Below are positions 7,047-15,483 of a stretch of DNA of 18,960 nucleotides, piece by piece. Position 1 is the stretch's first letter. Every line of letters begins with the position of its first letter. The notes beneath the pieces were generated by a model. It did no database searches, was not told where the DNA came from, and worked only from the letters and a program-made list of their open reading frames with translations. Source of the DNA: Clostridia bacterium. Lineage in GTDB: Bacteria > Bacillota > Clostridia > TANB77 > CAG-508. The translations under genes and the position numbers were made by a program. The DNA is taken from assembly GCA_900768805.1 (NCBI GenBank), contig CAAGEF010000193.1, positions 1-18,960 of the forward strand. Direction: 5' to 3'.

Positions 7047-8399
7047 TTATTTTGCTTCTTTAATTATGTTTTTCACACTTTCCACAACCAATTTTGTGTT
7101 AGTGTTTTCTTTTATTTCTTTTTCAATTTTTTTATACGCATGCATAACTGTGGTGTGATCTCTTTTTCCAAATTCGTCTCCTATTTTTGGAAAAGACATT
7201 TGTCCAATTTCTCTACAAAGATACATTGCAATTTGTCTTGGATGAACTATATCGTTTGATTTTTTTGTAGAAATTAAATCTTTTTTATCTATATTAAAAT
7301 ATTTAGAAACTATCTCTTGAATATAATCTGCAGAAATTACTTTTTCTTTTTGAAGAACAATGTCATTTATAGCTTTTTCTGCCATTTCTATTGTTATTGG
7401 ACTATGTGTTAAAGATGCATAAGCAATAATTTTATTAAGAGCACCTTCTAATTCTCTAATATTTGAATCTATTTTTGTAGCAATAACTGATAATATGTAA
7501 TCATCTATAATGATATTTTCTATTTGAACTTTCTTTCTTAATATAGCAAGACGTGTTTCATAATCTGGCATAGAAATATCTGCAAGTATTCCCCATTCAA
7601 ATCTTGATTTCAATCTTTCTTCTAATAAAGGAATATCTCTTGGTGGTTTATCACTAGATATAATTATTTGTTTTCCGTTTTCATGTAATGTATTAAAAGT
7701 ATGGAAAAATTCTTCTTGTCCAGTTTTCTTTCCTGCTATAAATTGAATATCATCTATTAATAATACATCTATATTTCTATATTTGTTTCTAAACAATTCA
7801 TTTTTATAATTAGCATCTTTTATAGAATTAACCAATTCATTTATAAATTTTTCTGAAGTAACATATAAAATTTTTGAAGATGGATTATTTGATAATATGT
7901 AATTACCTATGGCATGCATTAAGTGAGTTTTTCCAAGTCCAACTCCTCCATATATAAATAATGGATTGTATGCTGAGGCTGGTGACTTCGCAACAGCTTG
8001 TGCAGCAGCTTGGGCAAATTTATTATTATTACCAACAACAAAATTATCAAAAGTATATTTCGGATTTAAGAAACTATTACTATAAGCTTCTGTGTTCATG
8101 TAATTTGTAGATGATAAATCATTTTCTTGTTTTGGAAGTTCTGCTTCCTTTGATTTTTCTACGATTTTAACTTCACAGGATTTGTTTGTAATAATATTAA
8201 ATGCATTTACAACTAAATCGAATAATCTGGATTCAATTGCATCTTTTTGCATTTTTGAATTTGCAAGCAATACTATTTTATTATCATTGATACTTTCGAT
8301 ATCTAGCGTTCTAATCCATGTTGAATATGAGATTGCTGTCATTTCATCTTGTAACAATGTTTTCGCTTTTGTAAGTAAGTCATTTTTATCAGCGTACAT
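7047..8399 (-). CDS. dnaA: Chromosomal replication initiator protein DnaA
   Basis: 450 residues, normal length. Domain I covers about 1-80 (Y-S-T-W-I-R), followed by a short linker. The AAA+ domain has Walker A G-G-V-G-L-G-K-T (151-158), Walker B L-L-I-D-D-I-Q-F (213-220) and the arginine-finger region L-E-E-R-L-K-S-R-F-E-W-G. Domain IV carries H-P-R-Q-I-A-M-Y-L and the DnaA-box-reading G-K-R-D-H-T-T-V-M-H-A. A TTG at 8418-8420 is in frame, but that reading would place the AAAGGA ribosome binding site inside the gene, so I choose the ATG at 8397-8399. The leader contains DnaA boxes, pointing to autoregulation. Confidence 0.97.
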   Translation of the reverse strand: MYADKNDLLTKAKTLLQDEMTAISYSTWIRTLDIESINDNKIVLLANSKMQKDAIESRLFDLVVNAFNIITNKSCEVKIVEKSKEAELPKQENDLSSTNYMNTEAYSNSFLNPKYTFDNFVVGNNNKFAQAAAQAVAKSPASAYNPLFIYGGVGLGKTHLMHAIGNYILSNNPSSKILYVTSEKFINELVNSIKDANYKNELFRNKYRNIDVLLIDDIQFIAGKKTGQEEFFHTFNTLHENGKQIIISSDKPPRDIPLLEERLKSRFEWGILADISMPDYETRLAILRKKVQIENIIIDDYILSVIATKIDSNIRELEGALNKIIAYASLTHSPITIEMAEKAINDIVLQKEKVISADYIQEIVSKYFNIDKKDLISTKKSNDIVHPRQIAMYLCREIGQMSFPKIGDEFGKRDHTTVMHAYKKIEKEIKENTNTKLVVESVKNIIKEAK

Positions 8400-8435
8400 T
8401 AAAAACAACCATCCTTTCAAAAATTTATTAACATG

Positions 8436-8513
8436 TTATCCACATAGTTATCCACAGGTTTCTTTAAAAATGCCTAAAAATAAACATTTTTTTATACACA
8501 CATCTGTGGAAAA
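8436..8513 (-). promoter_or_regulatory. DnaA boxes in the dnaA leader
   Basis: Three exact boxes, TTATCCACA (8436-8444 and 8448-8456, starts 12 bp apart) and TTATACACA (8492-8500), plus the inverted near-match TGTGGAAAA (8505-8513). They lie between the dnaA promoter and its start codon, so bound DnaA should block its own synthesis; they also form the second box cluster of a bipartite origin as in B. subtilis. Confidence 0.85.
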
Positions 8514-8545
8514 GCTAGGGAAACACAAAGTCTATTCGTGCTCAT

Positions 8546-8574
8546 ATAATATCAAAAAATTTTTTAAATAGCAA
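8546..8574 (-). promoter_or_regulatory. dnaA promoter
   Basis: On the minus strand TTGCTA (8569-8574) is followed by a 17-nt spacer and TATTAT (8546-8551). It gives a leader of about 140 nt that contains the DnaA boxes. Confidence 0.6.
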
Positions 8575-8620
8575 TAGATAATTGAAAAATGTTTTAGGGA
8601 AATTTAATTTTAATTGGATA

Positions 8621-8649
8621 TTGACTTTTATAGCATTTTTTAGTATAAT
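8621..8649 (+). promoter_or_regulatory. rpmH promoter
   Basis: TTGACT (8621-8626), a 17-nt spacer and a perfect TATAAT (8644-8649) form a near-ideal housekeeping promoter reading rightward, divergent from dnaA. Confidence 0.9.
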
Positions 8650-8706
8650 TCTAATGCTTGTATGTAAAAAATAAAATAAATTTATATAAATTGGAGGTGT
8701 AGCAAA

Positions 8707-8841
8707 ATGAAAAGAACATACCAACCAAAAAAAAGACAAAGAAATAAAGTTCATGGATTCAGAAAAAGAATGCAAACTAGAGCTGGTAGAAAAGTATTAA
8801 AAGCAAGAAGAAATAAAGGAAGAAAATCAATATGTGCTTAA
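8707..8841 (+). CDS. rpmH: 50S ribosomal protein L34
   Basis: 44 residues, the exact usual length. The sequence begins M-K-R-T-Y-Q-P-K and continues through H-G-F-R-K-R-M, T-R-A-G-R-K-V-L, A-R-R-N-K-G-R-K, so the whole L34 pattern is present. The protein is a small basic component of the large ribosomal subunit. GGAGG (8693-8697) sits 9 nt before the ATG. Its own strong promoter and the following hairpin suit high expression. Confidence 0.98.
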   Translation: MKRTYQPKKRQRNKVHGFRKRMQTRAGRKVLKARRNKGRKSICA

Positions 8842-8850
8842 GAAAAAAAT

Positions 8851-8875
8851 AAAGGGGCTAATATGCCCTTTTTTT
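8851..8875 (+). terminator. Terminator or attenuator after rpmH
   Basis: AAAGGGGC (8851-8858) pairs with GCCCTTTT (8865-8872, one G-U), loop TAATAT, with a run of seven T (8869-8875). It lies 10 nt after the rpmH stop and probably reduces transcription into rnpA, for which I see no strong separate promoter. Confidence 0.8.
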
Positions 8876-8999
8876 CTTAGAGTAGATATGTTTTTTATTT
8901 AATTTTATTGTTTTAATTAGATTTAATCAAATATTAAAAAAAAAAAATTTAAAAATATAAAATTAAATAATGATTTTCGAAACTGGAAAGGATTCTAGT

Positions 9000-9344
9000 G
9001 TGAAAAAAACAATTGTAATAAAGAAAAATTATGAATTTAAAACTTTATTTAGTAAAGGAAAATTTTTTCACGGTGAATATATACACATGTATATCTTAAA
9101 AAATAATTATAATTTTAATAAAATTGGAATTGCTATTTCTAAAAAACAAGGAAAAGCTGTAAAAAGAAATCATTTTAAAAGACTTATTAGAGAAAATTAT
9201 AAAAATTTAGAAGATAAAATAAAAAATGGTTTCAGTATTCTAATAGTTGGAAATAAAAGTAAAGATATTACAGAAATTTCTTATTATGAAATTAAAGAAA
9301 ATATGGAAATGTTAATAAAAAAAGCAGGAATTCTAAATGAATAA
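9000..9344 (+). CDS. rnpA: Ribonuclease P protein component
   Basis: 114 residues, normal. It is the protein cofactor that helps RNase P RNA remove 5' leaders from precursor tRNAs. The signature helix K-A-V-K-R-N-H-F-K-R-L-I-R-E-N is present, preceded by I-G-I-A-I-S-K-K-Q-G-K. Start: an in-frame ATG at 8970 has no ribosome binding site; the GTG at 9000-9002 follows AAAGGAT (8986-8992) at proper spacing and gives the usual N-terminus, so I use it. It overlaps yidD by 8 nt. The RNase P RNA gene is not recognisable in this window. Confidence 0.93.
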   Translation: MKKTIVIKKNYEFKTLFSKGKFFHGEYIHMYILKNNYNFNKIGIAISKKQGKAVKRNHFKRLIRENYKNLEDKIKNGFSILIVGNKSKDITEISYYEIKENMEMLIKKAGILNE

Positions 9345-9555
9345 AATATTGTTAAAAATGATTGATTTTTATAAAAAACATATTTCTTTATTTCTAGAAA
9401 GTCAAGGTGTACATTGTAAATATGAACCAACATGTTCTGAATATGCAAAACAAGCTATAAAAAAATATGGTGCAAAAAAAGGATGTATTCTAGCAATTAA
9501 GCGAATTTTGAGATGCAATCCATTTTCAAAAGGTGGATATGATCCTTTAAAATAA
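9337..9555 (+). CDS. yidD: Membrane protein insertion efficiency factor YidD
   Basis: 72 residues. The family pattern is complete: H-C-K-Y-E-P-T-C-S-E-Y, then A-I-K-K-Y-G-A-K-K-G, R-I-L-R-C-N-P and the end G-G-Y-D-P. YidD is a small protein at the inner face of the membrane that aids YidC-dependent insertion. The start overlaps the end of rnpA, which suggests translational coupling, and yidC begins 9 nt after the stop. Confidence 0.94.
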   Translation: MNKILLKMIDFYKKHISLFLESQGVHCKYEPTCSEYAKQAIKKYGAKKGCILAIKRILRCNPFSKGGYDPLK

Positions 9556-9564
9556 GGAGGATAT

Positions 9565-10434
9565 ATGTTTAAGCTATGTGCAAGTATTTTTGGGTTTGTT
9601 TTAAATTTCATTTATGGTATTGTTAATAATTATGGTATTGCAATAATTATGTTCACTATTATTTTAAAGCTTATTTTATTACCGATGAGCTTGAAACAAC
9701 AAAAGACTATGAAAAAAACAGCAAAACTTCAAAAAGAAGTTAGAGAAATTCAAGAAAAATACTCTAGTGATCCAACAAGAATGAATCAAGAAGTTATGGA
9801 TTTGTATAAAAGAGAAAAAATGAGTCCATTTAGTGGATGTTTTAGTTCTATTTTTCAATTTATAGTAATCTTATCAATGTTTTATTTAGTAAGTAGACCG
9901 CTTACTTATATGTTAAAAATTGATGAGAATGTAATAAATGATTATACAACTAAGATGCAACAAGAAACAGAAGACAATAGAGCTATTAGATATCCTGAAA
10001 TTGCTATAATAAAGAATTTTTCTGAATCAGATGAAAAAGTAAGAATAAATATGGATTTTTTAGGGCTTGACCTAAGTGATGTTCCTACAAATGATTACCA
10101 AGATTGGAAAGTATTTATTATACCAGTTTTATATGTAATTACATCAATTGCATCAATGAAACTTACAACCTCTTTAAATTCACCAAAAAAAGCAGAAGCC
10201 AAAGATAAAAAAGATGTAAAGACAAATTTGCCAGATAAAGTAGAGGATAAAGATGATACAGCTGAAATGATGGAGCAAATGAATAAAAATATGTCTTTAA
10301 TGATGCCAATTATGACTGTAAGTATTGCGCTTATAGCACCTTTAGGATTAGCTTTATATTGGTTTTTAAGTAATTTACTTTCTATTTTGGAAAGATTATT
10401 TGTTTATAAATTTTTTAAATCTGAGGAGGAATAA
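9565..10434 (+). CDS. yidC: Membrane protein insertase YidC/Oxa1
   Basis: 289 residues. YidC inserts small membrane proteins, alone or with Sec. Hydrophobic segments lie near residues 5-20, 24-41, 93-110, 182-200 and 243-270. Lys35 in the second segment (T-I-I-L-K-L-I-L-L-P) takes the place of the conserved groove arginine of B. subtilis SpoIIIJ; lysine there is, from memory, common in Clostridia. The coiled cytoplasmic loop (44-85, rich in K, Q and E) and M-S-P-F-S-G-C-F follow. There is no lipoprotein signal of the SpoIIIJ kind. A long lysine/aspartate-rich loop near 205-235 precedes the last segment, and the outer loop (115-180) is longer than minimal. AAGGAGG lies before the ATG. Confidence 0.93.
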   Translation: MFKLCASIFGFVLNFIYGIVNNYGIAIIMFTIILKLILLPMSLKQQKTMKKTAKLQKEVREIQEKYSSDPTRMNQEVMDLYKREKMSPFSGCFSSIFQFIVILSMFYLVSRPLTYMLKIDENVINDYTTKMQQETEDNRAIRYPEIAIIKNFSESDEKVRINMDFLGLDLSDVPTNDYQDWKVFIIPVLYVITSIASMKLTTSLNSPKKAEAKDKKDVKTNLPDKVEDKDDTAEMMEQMNKNMSLMMPIMTVSIALIAPLGLALYWFLSNLLSILERLFVYKFFKSEEE

Positions 10435-10435
10435 A

Positions 10436-11146
10436 ATGGGAAAAAGTTATGTTTTTGAAGGAAAAACTACTAATGAAGCAATTGAAAAAGGATTAAAAGA
10501 GTTAAATGTTTCAAAAAATAAGGTAGATATAAAAGTTTTAGAAGCAGAAGAAAAAAGAAGTTTTTTTAGTATATTAACACCAAGAATAGTTAAAGTTGAA
10601 ATTACATTAAAAGATGATATTAAAGATGATAGTAAAAAAGATGAAAAAAAAGAAACAATGCCAAAAAAGAAAAAAGAAAACCCAATTGTTGATATGAAAG
10701 AAATTATTCAAGAAATTACGGAATTTATGAATGATTTTACTTCAAAATTTGGAAAAAACAAATTGATTTATGAAATTAAAGAAGAAGCTGATCATTTATA
10801 TATAGATATAAATGGGGAAGATACAGGTTTTTTAATTGGTTATAGAGGAGAAGTTTTAAATAGTTTACAAACAATAATAACAAATATAGCTAATAAAAAA
10901 TCAAATGGAAAAATTAAAATAGCTTTGAATATAAGTGGTTATAGAGAAAAAAGAGAAAAAGATTTACAAAATTTAGCAGATAGAATTGCTGAAAGTGTTA
11001 TAAAAACTGGAAAATCTGTTACTCTTGAGCCAATGATTGCTTATGAAAGAAAAATTATACATCTAAGATTACAAGATAATTCAAAAGTAAAAACTCATAG
11101 TATAGGTGAAGAACCATACAGAAAATTAGTAGTTTCATTAAAATAG
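10436..11146 (+). CDS. jag: RNA-binding protein Jag/KhpB
   Basis: 236 residues. N-terminal Jag_N domain (about 1-55; V-F-E-G-K-T-T-N-E-A-I-E-K-G-L), a lysine-rich linker (about 60-85), a KH domain with F-L-I-G-Y-R-G-E-V-L near 132-141 (the usual I-G-K-R-G loop has Tyr instead of Lys) and an R3H domain at the C-terminus, ending with H-S-I-G-E-E-P-Y-R-K. The protein binds RNA and in other Firmicutes works with KhpA in cell elongation control. The ATG at 10436 has GAGGAGGAAT upstream inside the yidC 3' end; only one base separates the two genes. Confidence 0.93.
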   Translation: MGKSYVFEGKTTNEAIEKGLKELNVSKNKVDIKVLEAEEKRSFFSILTPRIVKVEITLKDDIKDDSKKDEKKETMPKKKKENPIVDMKEIIQEITEFMNDFTSKFGKNKLIYEIKEEADHLYIDINGEDTGFLIGYRGEVLNSLQTIITNIANKKSNGKIKIALNISGYREKREKDLQNLADRIAESVIKTGKSVTLEPMIAYERKIIHLRLQDNSKVKTHSIGEEPYRKLVVSLK

Positions 11147-11165
11147 AATATCAATAAAAAATCTG

Positions 11166-11206
11166 AAGTCAAAGTGAGGATTTAAACACTCATTTTGGCT
11201 TTTTTT
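11166..11206 (+). terminator. Terminator of the rnpA-yidD-yidC-jag operon
   Basis: A 13-bp stem with two G-U pairs (11166-11178 with 11189-11201) encloses a 10-nt loop and runs into seven T (11200-11206). Confidence 0.88.
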
Positions 11207-11210
11207 AGTA

Positions 11211-11239
11211 TTTACTAATTATGTAAAGTGTGATATAAT
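11211..11239 (+). promoter_or_regulatory. mnmE promoter
   Basis: TTTACT (11211-11216), a 17-nt spacer and TATAAT (11234-11239), with a TG shortly upstream of the -10 box. It directly follows the preceding terminator, so mnmE starts a new transcription unit. Confidence 0.75.
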
Positions 11240-11274
11240 ATCGCAGAATAAAGAAGATGAAAAGAGGGAAAATA

Positions 11275-12642
11275 ATGAGTACTATTGTTGCTATTTCAAC
11301 AGCACCTGGAGTTGGTGGGATTGGAATAATTCGAATGAGTGGTTCAAAATCATTCGAAATTTTAGAAAAAATATTTAAACCTAAAAATAAAGAAAAAATT
11401 GAAAATATCAAAGGTTATACAATAAAATACGGAAATATCGTAGATAAAGAACAGAAAATTGTTGATGAAGTATTAGTTTCTTATTTTAAAGCCCCAAAAA
11501 GTTATACTACAGAAAATATGTGTGAAATAAATTCTCATGGTGGAATTGTAATGATGAATAAAATTCTAGAATTATGCATAGAAAATGGTGCAATATTAGC
11601 AGAACCAGGAGAATTTACCAAAAGAGCATTTTTAAATGGAAGAATAGACTTATCTCAAGCAGAAGCTGTTATTGATATAATAAATTCGAAAACAGATAAA
11701 GAATTAAAAATATCTGTAAATCAATTGGAAGGAAATCTTTCTAAAATTATAAAAGATATTAGGACACAAATAATTTCTATTATGGCTGATATAGAGGCTA
11801 CAATTGATTATCCCGAATATGATATTGAAGAAGTTACAAATAATCGAATATTAGAAAATTTAGAACAAATCAATAAAAAATTTGAAAGATTAGAACTTAC
11901 ATTTGAAAATGGGAAAATATTAAAAGAAGGAATAAATACAGCAATTATAGGTAGACCAAATGCTGGAAAATCTTCGTTATTAAATTTATTATTAAACGAA
12001 GAAAGAGCAATAGTTACAGATATAGAGGGAACAACCAGAGATACTATTGAAGAATTTATTTCAGTAAAAGGAATACCTTTAAAAATAATAGATACAGCAG
12101 GAATTAGAGAAACAGATGATGCTGTAGAAAAAATAGGAGTAAAAAAAGCAAAAGAAATTGCTGAAAAAAGTGATGTTATAATTGGAATTTTTGATATTTC
12201 AAGAGAAATTAATTCAGAAGATTTAAAAATATTGGAAATTATGAAAGATAAAAATGGATTAATTTTATTAAACAAAATTGATTTAGTAGATACAGTAGAC
12301 ATAAAACAATTCGAAAATTTCAAATTACCAATTATAAAAATCTCTACAAAGACTGCTACAGGCTTAGAAGAACTATATAAAGCTTTGGAAAATATGTATA
12401 AAATTAATGAAATTTCTAATGATGGAGAATTAGTTGTAACAAATAATAGGCATAAGTATTTAATAAAAGAAGCAAAAATGCATTTAGAAAAATGTAAAGA
12501 AACAATTTATTTGGGGATGCCAATAGATATAATTTCAACTTATTTAAAACAAATTTTAGAAGACTTAGGAAAAATAACAGGAGAATCTGTAACTGATGAT
12601 GTAATAAAAGAAATTTTTTCAAAGTTTTGTTTAGGAAAATAG
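11275..12642 (+). CDS. mnmE: tRNA modification GTPase MnmE
   Basis: 455 residues, normal. Together with MnmG it forms the enzyme that makes 5-carboxymethylaminomethyl-uridine at the tRNA wobble position. The N-terminal tetrahydrofolate-binding domain begins S-T-I-V-A-I-S-T-A-P-G-V-G-G. The inserted G domain has G-R-P-N-A-G-K-S (226-233), D-T-A-G (273-276) and N-K-I-D (333-336). The C-terminus F-C-L-G-K keeps the conserved cysteine (452). An in-frame ATG at 11257 lies before the AGAGGG site, so the ATG at 11275 is preferred. Confidence 0.96.
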   Translation: MSTIVAISTAPGVGGIGIIRMSGSKSFEILEKIFKPKNKEKIENIKGYTIKYGNIVDKEQKIVDEVLVSYFKAPKSYTTENMCEINSHGGIVMMNKILELCIENGAILAEPGEFTKRAFLNGRIDLSQAEAVIDIINSKTDKELKISVNQLEGNLSKIIKDIRTQIISIMADIEATIDYPEYDIEEVTNNRILENLEQINKKFERLELTFENGKILKEGINTAIIGRPNAGKSSLLNLLLNEERAIVTDIEGTTRDTIEEFISVKGIPLKIIDTAGIRETDDAVEKIGVKKAKEIAEKSDVIIGIFDISREINSEDLKILEIMKDKNGLILLNKIDLVDTVDIKQFENFKLPIIKISTKTATGLEELYKALENMYKINEISNDGELVVTNNRHKYLIKEAKMHLEKCKETIYLGMPIDIISTYLKQILEDLGKITGESVTDDVIKEIFSKFCLGK

Positions 12643-12653
12643 TATAAAAATGG

Positions 12654-12744
12654 CTTACGAAAATAAAAAATAAGACAATTTAATTTATTTGATGATAAAA
12701 ATATCAATAAAAGGTTTAAAATTAAATACAAGCATTTTCGTAAG
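12654..12744. repeat. Nested inverted-repeat element between mnmE and mnmG
   Basis: CTTACGAAAAT (12654-12664) and ATTTTCGTAAG (12734-12744) are a perfect 11-bp inverted repeat. Inside it TTTAATTT (12679-12686) pairs with AAATTAAA (12719-12726), and inside that TTGAT (12689-12693) with ATCAA (12703-12707). The 91-bp unit has no T run after it and is no ordinary terminator. It could be a small non-autonomous mobile element or a folded leader of mnmG. Confidence 0.45.
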
Positions 12745-12783
12745 AAATTTAAAATGTTAACATAATAACTAAAACATAAGTTC

Positions 12784-12808
12784 GTGGAACATTTTTTCAT
12801 TGTTCCAC
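12784..12808 (+). promoter_or_regulatory. Hairpin in the mnmG leader
   Basis: GTGGAACA (12784-12791) and TGTTCCAC (12801-12808) form a perfect 8-bp stem with a 9-nt loop, 33 nt before the mnmG start codon. No T run follows. Each arm equals a half-site of the ParB target parS, but in the reversed order, so it is not a parS site as written. Confidence 0.5.
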
Positions 12809-12840
12809 AGAAAACGAAAAAAAGAAAGGAATTAATAATA

Positions 12841-14712
12841 ATGGGATATAATGCAGGAAAATATGACATAGCAGTTATAGGTGCAGGTCATGCTGGTTGT
12901 GAAGCTGCTCTTGCGGCTGCTAGAATGGGAATGAAAACTTTATTATTTTCAATAAGTTTAGAAGCTGTTGCTAATATGCCATGTAATCCTCATATTGGGG
13001 GAACTTCAAAAGGTCATTTAGTAAGAGAAATAGATGCTCTAGGTGGAGAGATGGGGAAGAATATAGATAAAACATTTATACAACTTAAAATGTTAAATAC
13101 ATCAAAAGGCCCAGCAGTTCATTCTTTAAGAGCTCAAGCTGATAGAAAAAGATATCAAATGGAAATGAAACATACTTTAGAAAGACAAGAAAATTTATTT
13201 TTAAAACAAGCTGAAATCATAGATATAGGGGTTGAAAATGGAAAAGTAAAATCTGTTACAACACATTTAGATGCAGTATATGAAGTAGATTCTGTAATAT
13301 TAGCTACTGGTACATATTTAAAAGGAAAAATATTTATAGGTGAGAAATCTTTTGAAAGTGGTCCAGATGGTGTTTTCCCAGCAAACAAATTGTCTGAATG
13401 CTTGAAGAACCTAGGGATTACAATTCAAAGATTTAAAACTGGAACACCTGCAAGAATAAACAAAAAAAGTGTTGATTTCTCAAAAATGGAGATTCAACTT
13501 GGAGATGAAGAAATAGTTCCTTTTTCTTTTGATGATAAATTAGAAAAAACAGAACAACAACCTTGTTGGTTAACTTATACAAATAGTAAAACTCATGAAA
13601 TAATCAGAAAAAATCTTCATAGATCTCCGTTATATGCAGGTTTAATTGAAGGAACTGGTCCAAGATATTGTCCATCAATAGAGGATAAAGTAGTAAGATT
13701 TGCAGATAAAGAAAGACATCAAATATTTGTAGAACCAATAGGAAAAGATACTGATGAGTTATATATTCAAGGAATGAGTTCATCTCTTCCAGAGGATGTT
13801 CAAATAGAAATGTATAGAACATTGCCAGGACTTGAAAATGCTGAATTTACAAGACCCGCATATGCGATAGAATATGATTCAATAGAACCATCTCAATTAA
13901 AGAGTTCTTTAGAATTAAAAACTATTAGTGGAATGTTTTTTGCAGGACAAATAAATGGAACCTCAGGATATGAAGAAGCAGCTGCACAAGGAATTATTGC
14001 AGGAATAAATGCTGCACAAAAATTAAAAGGAAAAGAACCAGTAATTTTAGATAGATCACAAGCTTATATTGGAGTTTTAATAGATGATATTGTTACTAAG
14101 AGTACAGCAGAACCTTACAGAATGATGACTTCTAGAGCTGAATATAGATTATTATTAAGACAAGATAATGCTGATATGAGATTAACAGAAATAGGTCATG
14201 AAATTGGTTTAATTAGTGATGAAAGATATAATAAGTTTTTAATAAAAATGGAGCAAATTAGACAAGAAATAGAAAGACTTAAAACAACTAATGTTAAGCC
14301 AACAAAAGAATTAAATGAATTTTTAGTTAAGCACGGAACATCTGAAGTAAATGCTGGAGTAAAACTTGCTGAATTATTAAAAAGAACAGAATTAACATAT
14401 GAAAAACTTGCAGAAATAGATAAAGATAGACCAAACTTAGATAAACAAGTAACAGAAGAAGCAGAAATAATGATAAAATATGAAGGATATATAGAGTTGC
14501 AAGAAAAACAAGTTGAAGGTTTTAAAAAGTTAGAGAAAAAATTATTACCAGAAAATATTGATTATAATGAAATTAAGGGAATTAGATTAGAAGCAAGACA
14601 AAAATTAAATAAATTCAAACCATATTCAATAGGTCAAGCTTCTAGAATTTCGGGAGTTTCACCAGCTGATATATCTGTATTGTTAATATATATTGAAACA
14701 ATGAAAAAATAG
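12841..14712 (+). CDS. mnmG: tRNA uridine-5-carboxymethylaminomethyl modification enzyme MnmG
   Basis: 623 residues, normal. This FAD enzyme partners MnmE in wobble-uridine modification. FAD-binding V-I-G-A-G-H-A-G-C-E-A-A (12-23), then the substrate-binding K-G-H-L-V-R-E-I-D-A-L-G-G, T-G-T-Y-L-K-G, P-R-Y-C-P-S-I-E-D-K and C-terminal G-Q-A-S-R-I-S-G-V-S-P-A-D-I. The ATG at 12841 follows AAAGGA; an earlier in-frame start at 12784 falls in the leader hairpin and would add 19 non-family residues, so I reject it. The rsmG start follows the stop codon after 12 nt. Confidence 0.97.
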   Translation: MGYNAGKYDIAVIGAGHAGCEAALAAARMGMKTLLFSISLEAVANMPCNPHIGGTSKGHLVREIDALGGEMGKNIDKTFIQLKMLNTSKGPAVHSLRAQADRKRYQMEMKHTLERQENLFLKQAEIIDIGVENGKVKSVTTHLDAVYEVDSVILATGTYLKGKIFIGEKSFESGPDGVFPANKLSECLKNLGITIQRFKTGTPARINKKSVDFSKMEIQLGDEEIVPFSFDDKLEKTEQQPCWLTYTNSKTHEIIRKNLHRSPLYAGLIEGTGPRYCPSIEDKVVRFADKERHQIFVEPIGKDTDELYIQGMSSSLPEDVQIEMYRTLPGLENAEFTRPAYAIEYDSIEPSQLKSSLELKTISGMFFAGQINGTSGYEEAAAQGIIAGINAAQKLKGKEPVILDRSQAYIGVLIDDIVTKSTAEPYRMMTSRAEYRLLLRQDNADMRLTEIGHEIGLISDERYNKFLIKMEQIRQEIERLKTTNVKPTKELNEFLVKHGTSEVNAGVKLAELLKRTELTYEKLAEIDKDRPNLDKQVTEEAEIMIKYEGYIELQEKQVEGFKKLEKKLLPENIDYNEIKGIRLEARQKLNKFKPYSIGQASRISGVSPADISVLLIYIETMKK

Positions 14713-14724
14713 GAGGAAAGTATT

Positions 14725-15441
14725 TTGGAATTTGAAGAATTTAAATCATTTTTTCAAGAAGAATTAAAGAAAAATTGTTTAACTTTAGAAGTAGATTTTG
14801 AAAAATTTTATAGATATATGAAAGAATTGTTAGCATGGAATGAAAAAATAAATTTAACAGCAATAAAAGATGAAAAAGAGTTTGTTGTTAAACATTTTAT
14901 TGATTCATTAACTATAGCTAATCTTGTTCCAGAAAATAGTAAAGTTATAGATATAGGCACAGGAGCTGGTTTTCCGGGTATTCCACTTAAAATAGTAAGA
15001 AACGATATAGAAATAACATTAGTTGATTCTGTTAACAAAAAGGTAATGGTTCTACAAGATGTTATAGAAAAGCTTAATTTGAAAAATATATGTGCAATGC
15101 ACACAAGAGCAGAAGATATTGCTCATAAAATAGAATTTAGAGAAAGTTTTGATATTGCTACTTCTAGAGCTGTTTCTAATTTAACAACCTTAGTGGAATA
15201 TTTACTTCCATTTGTTAAAGTTGGAGGGAAAGTTCTTTGTATGAAAGGCCCTAATTATGATATAGAGGTAGAAAATGCTAAAAAAGCGATTTCCACATTT
15301 GGAGGAAAAATTGTGGATACTGTTTCGATGAATATTGATAGTGAGTTGGAGAGACATATTGTTATTATTGAAAAAATTTCTAATACACCAAAAAAATTTC
15401 CACGAGGACAGGGGTTGCCTTTAAAAAAGCCTTTAATGTAG
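14725..15441 (+). CDS. rsmG: 16S rRNA (guanine-N7)-methyltransferase RsmG
   Basis: 238 residues, normal for RsmG (GidB), which uses S-adenosylmethionine to methylate G527 of 16S rRNA. Seen: L-A-W-N-E-K-I-N-L-T-A-I, H-F-I-D-S-L, the SAM loop V-I-D-I-G-T-G-A-G-F-P-G (74-85), A-T-S-R-A-V and the tail K-F-P-R-G-Q-G-L-P-L-K-K-P-L. TTG start, 8 nt after AGGAGG (14711-14716), which overlaps the mnmG stop codon. Confidence 0.95.
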   Translation: MEFEEFKSFFQEELKKNCLTLEVDFEKFYRYMKELLAWNEKINLTAIKDEKEFVVKHFIDSLTIANLVPENSKVIDIGTGAGFPGIPLKIVRNDIEITLVDSVNKKVMVLQDVIEKLNLKNICAMHTRAEDIAHKIEFRESFDIATSRAVSNLTTLVEYLLPFVKVGGKVLCMKGPNYDIEVENAKKAISTFGGKIVDTVSMNIDSELERHIVIIEKISNTPKKFPRGQGLPLKKPLM

Positions 15442-15453
15442 ATATTAAGAAAG

Positions 15454-15483
15454 AGAATTCTGAATATTCAGAGTTCTTTTTTT
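15454..15483 (+). terminator. Terminator of the mnmE-mnmG-rsmG operon
   Basis: A 10-bp stem with one G-U (15454-15463 with 15468-15477), loop ATAT, followed by seven T (15477-15483). Confidence 0.88.

Noticed and set aside
8970..8999. Upstream ATG start for rnpA
   Set aside because: No ribosome binding site before it; AAAGGAT lies downstream of it and points to the GTG at 9000.
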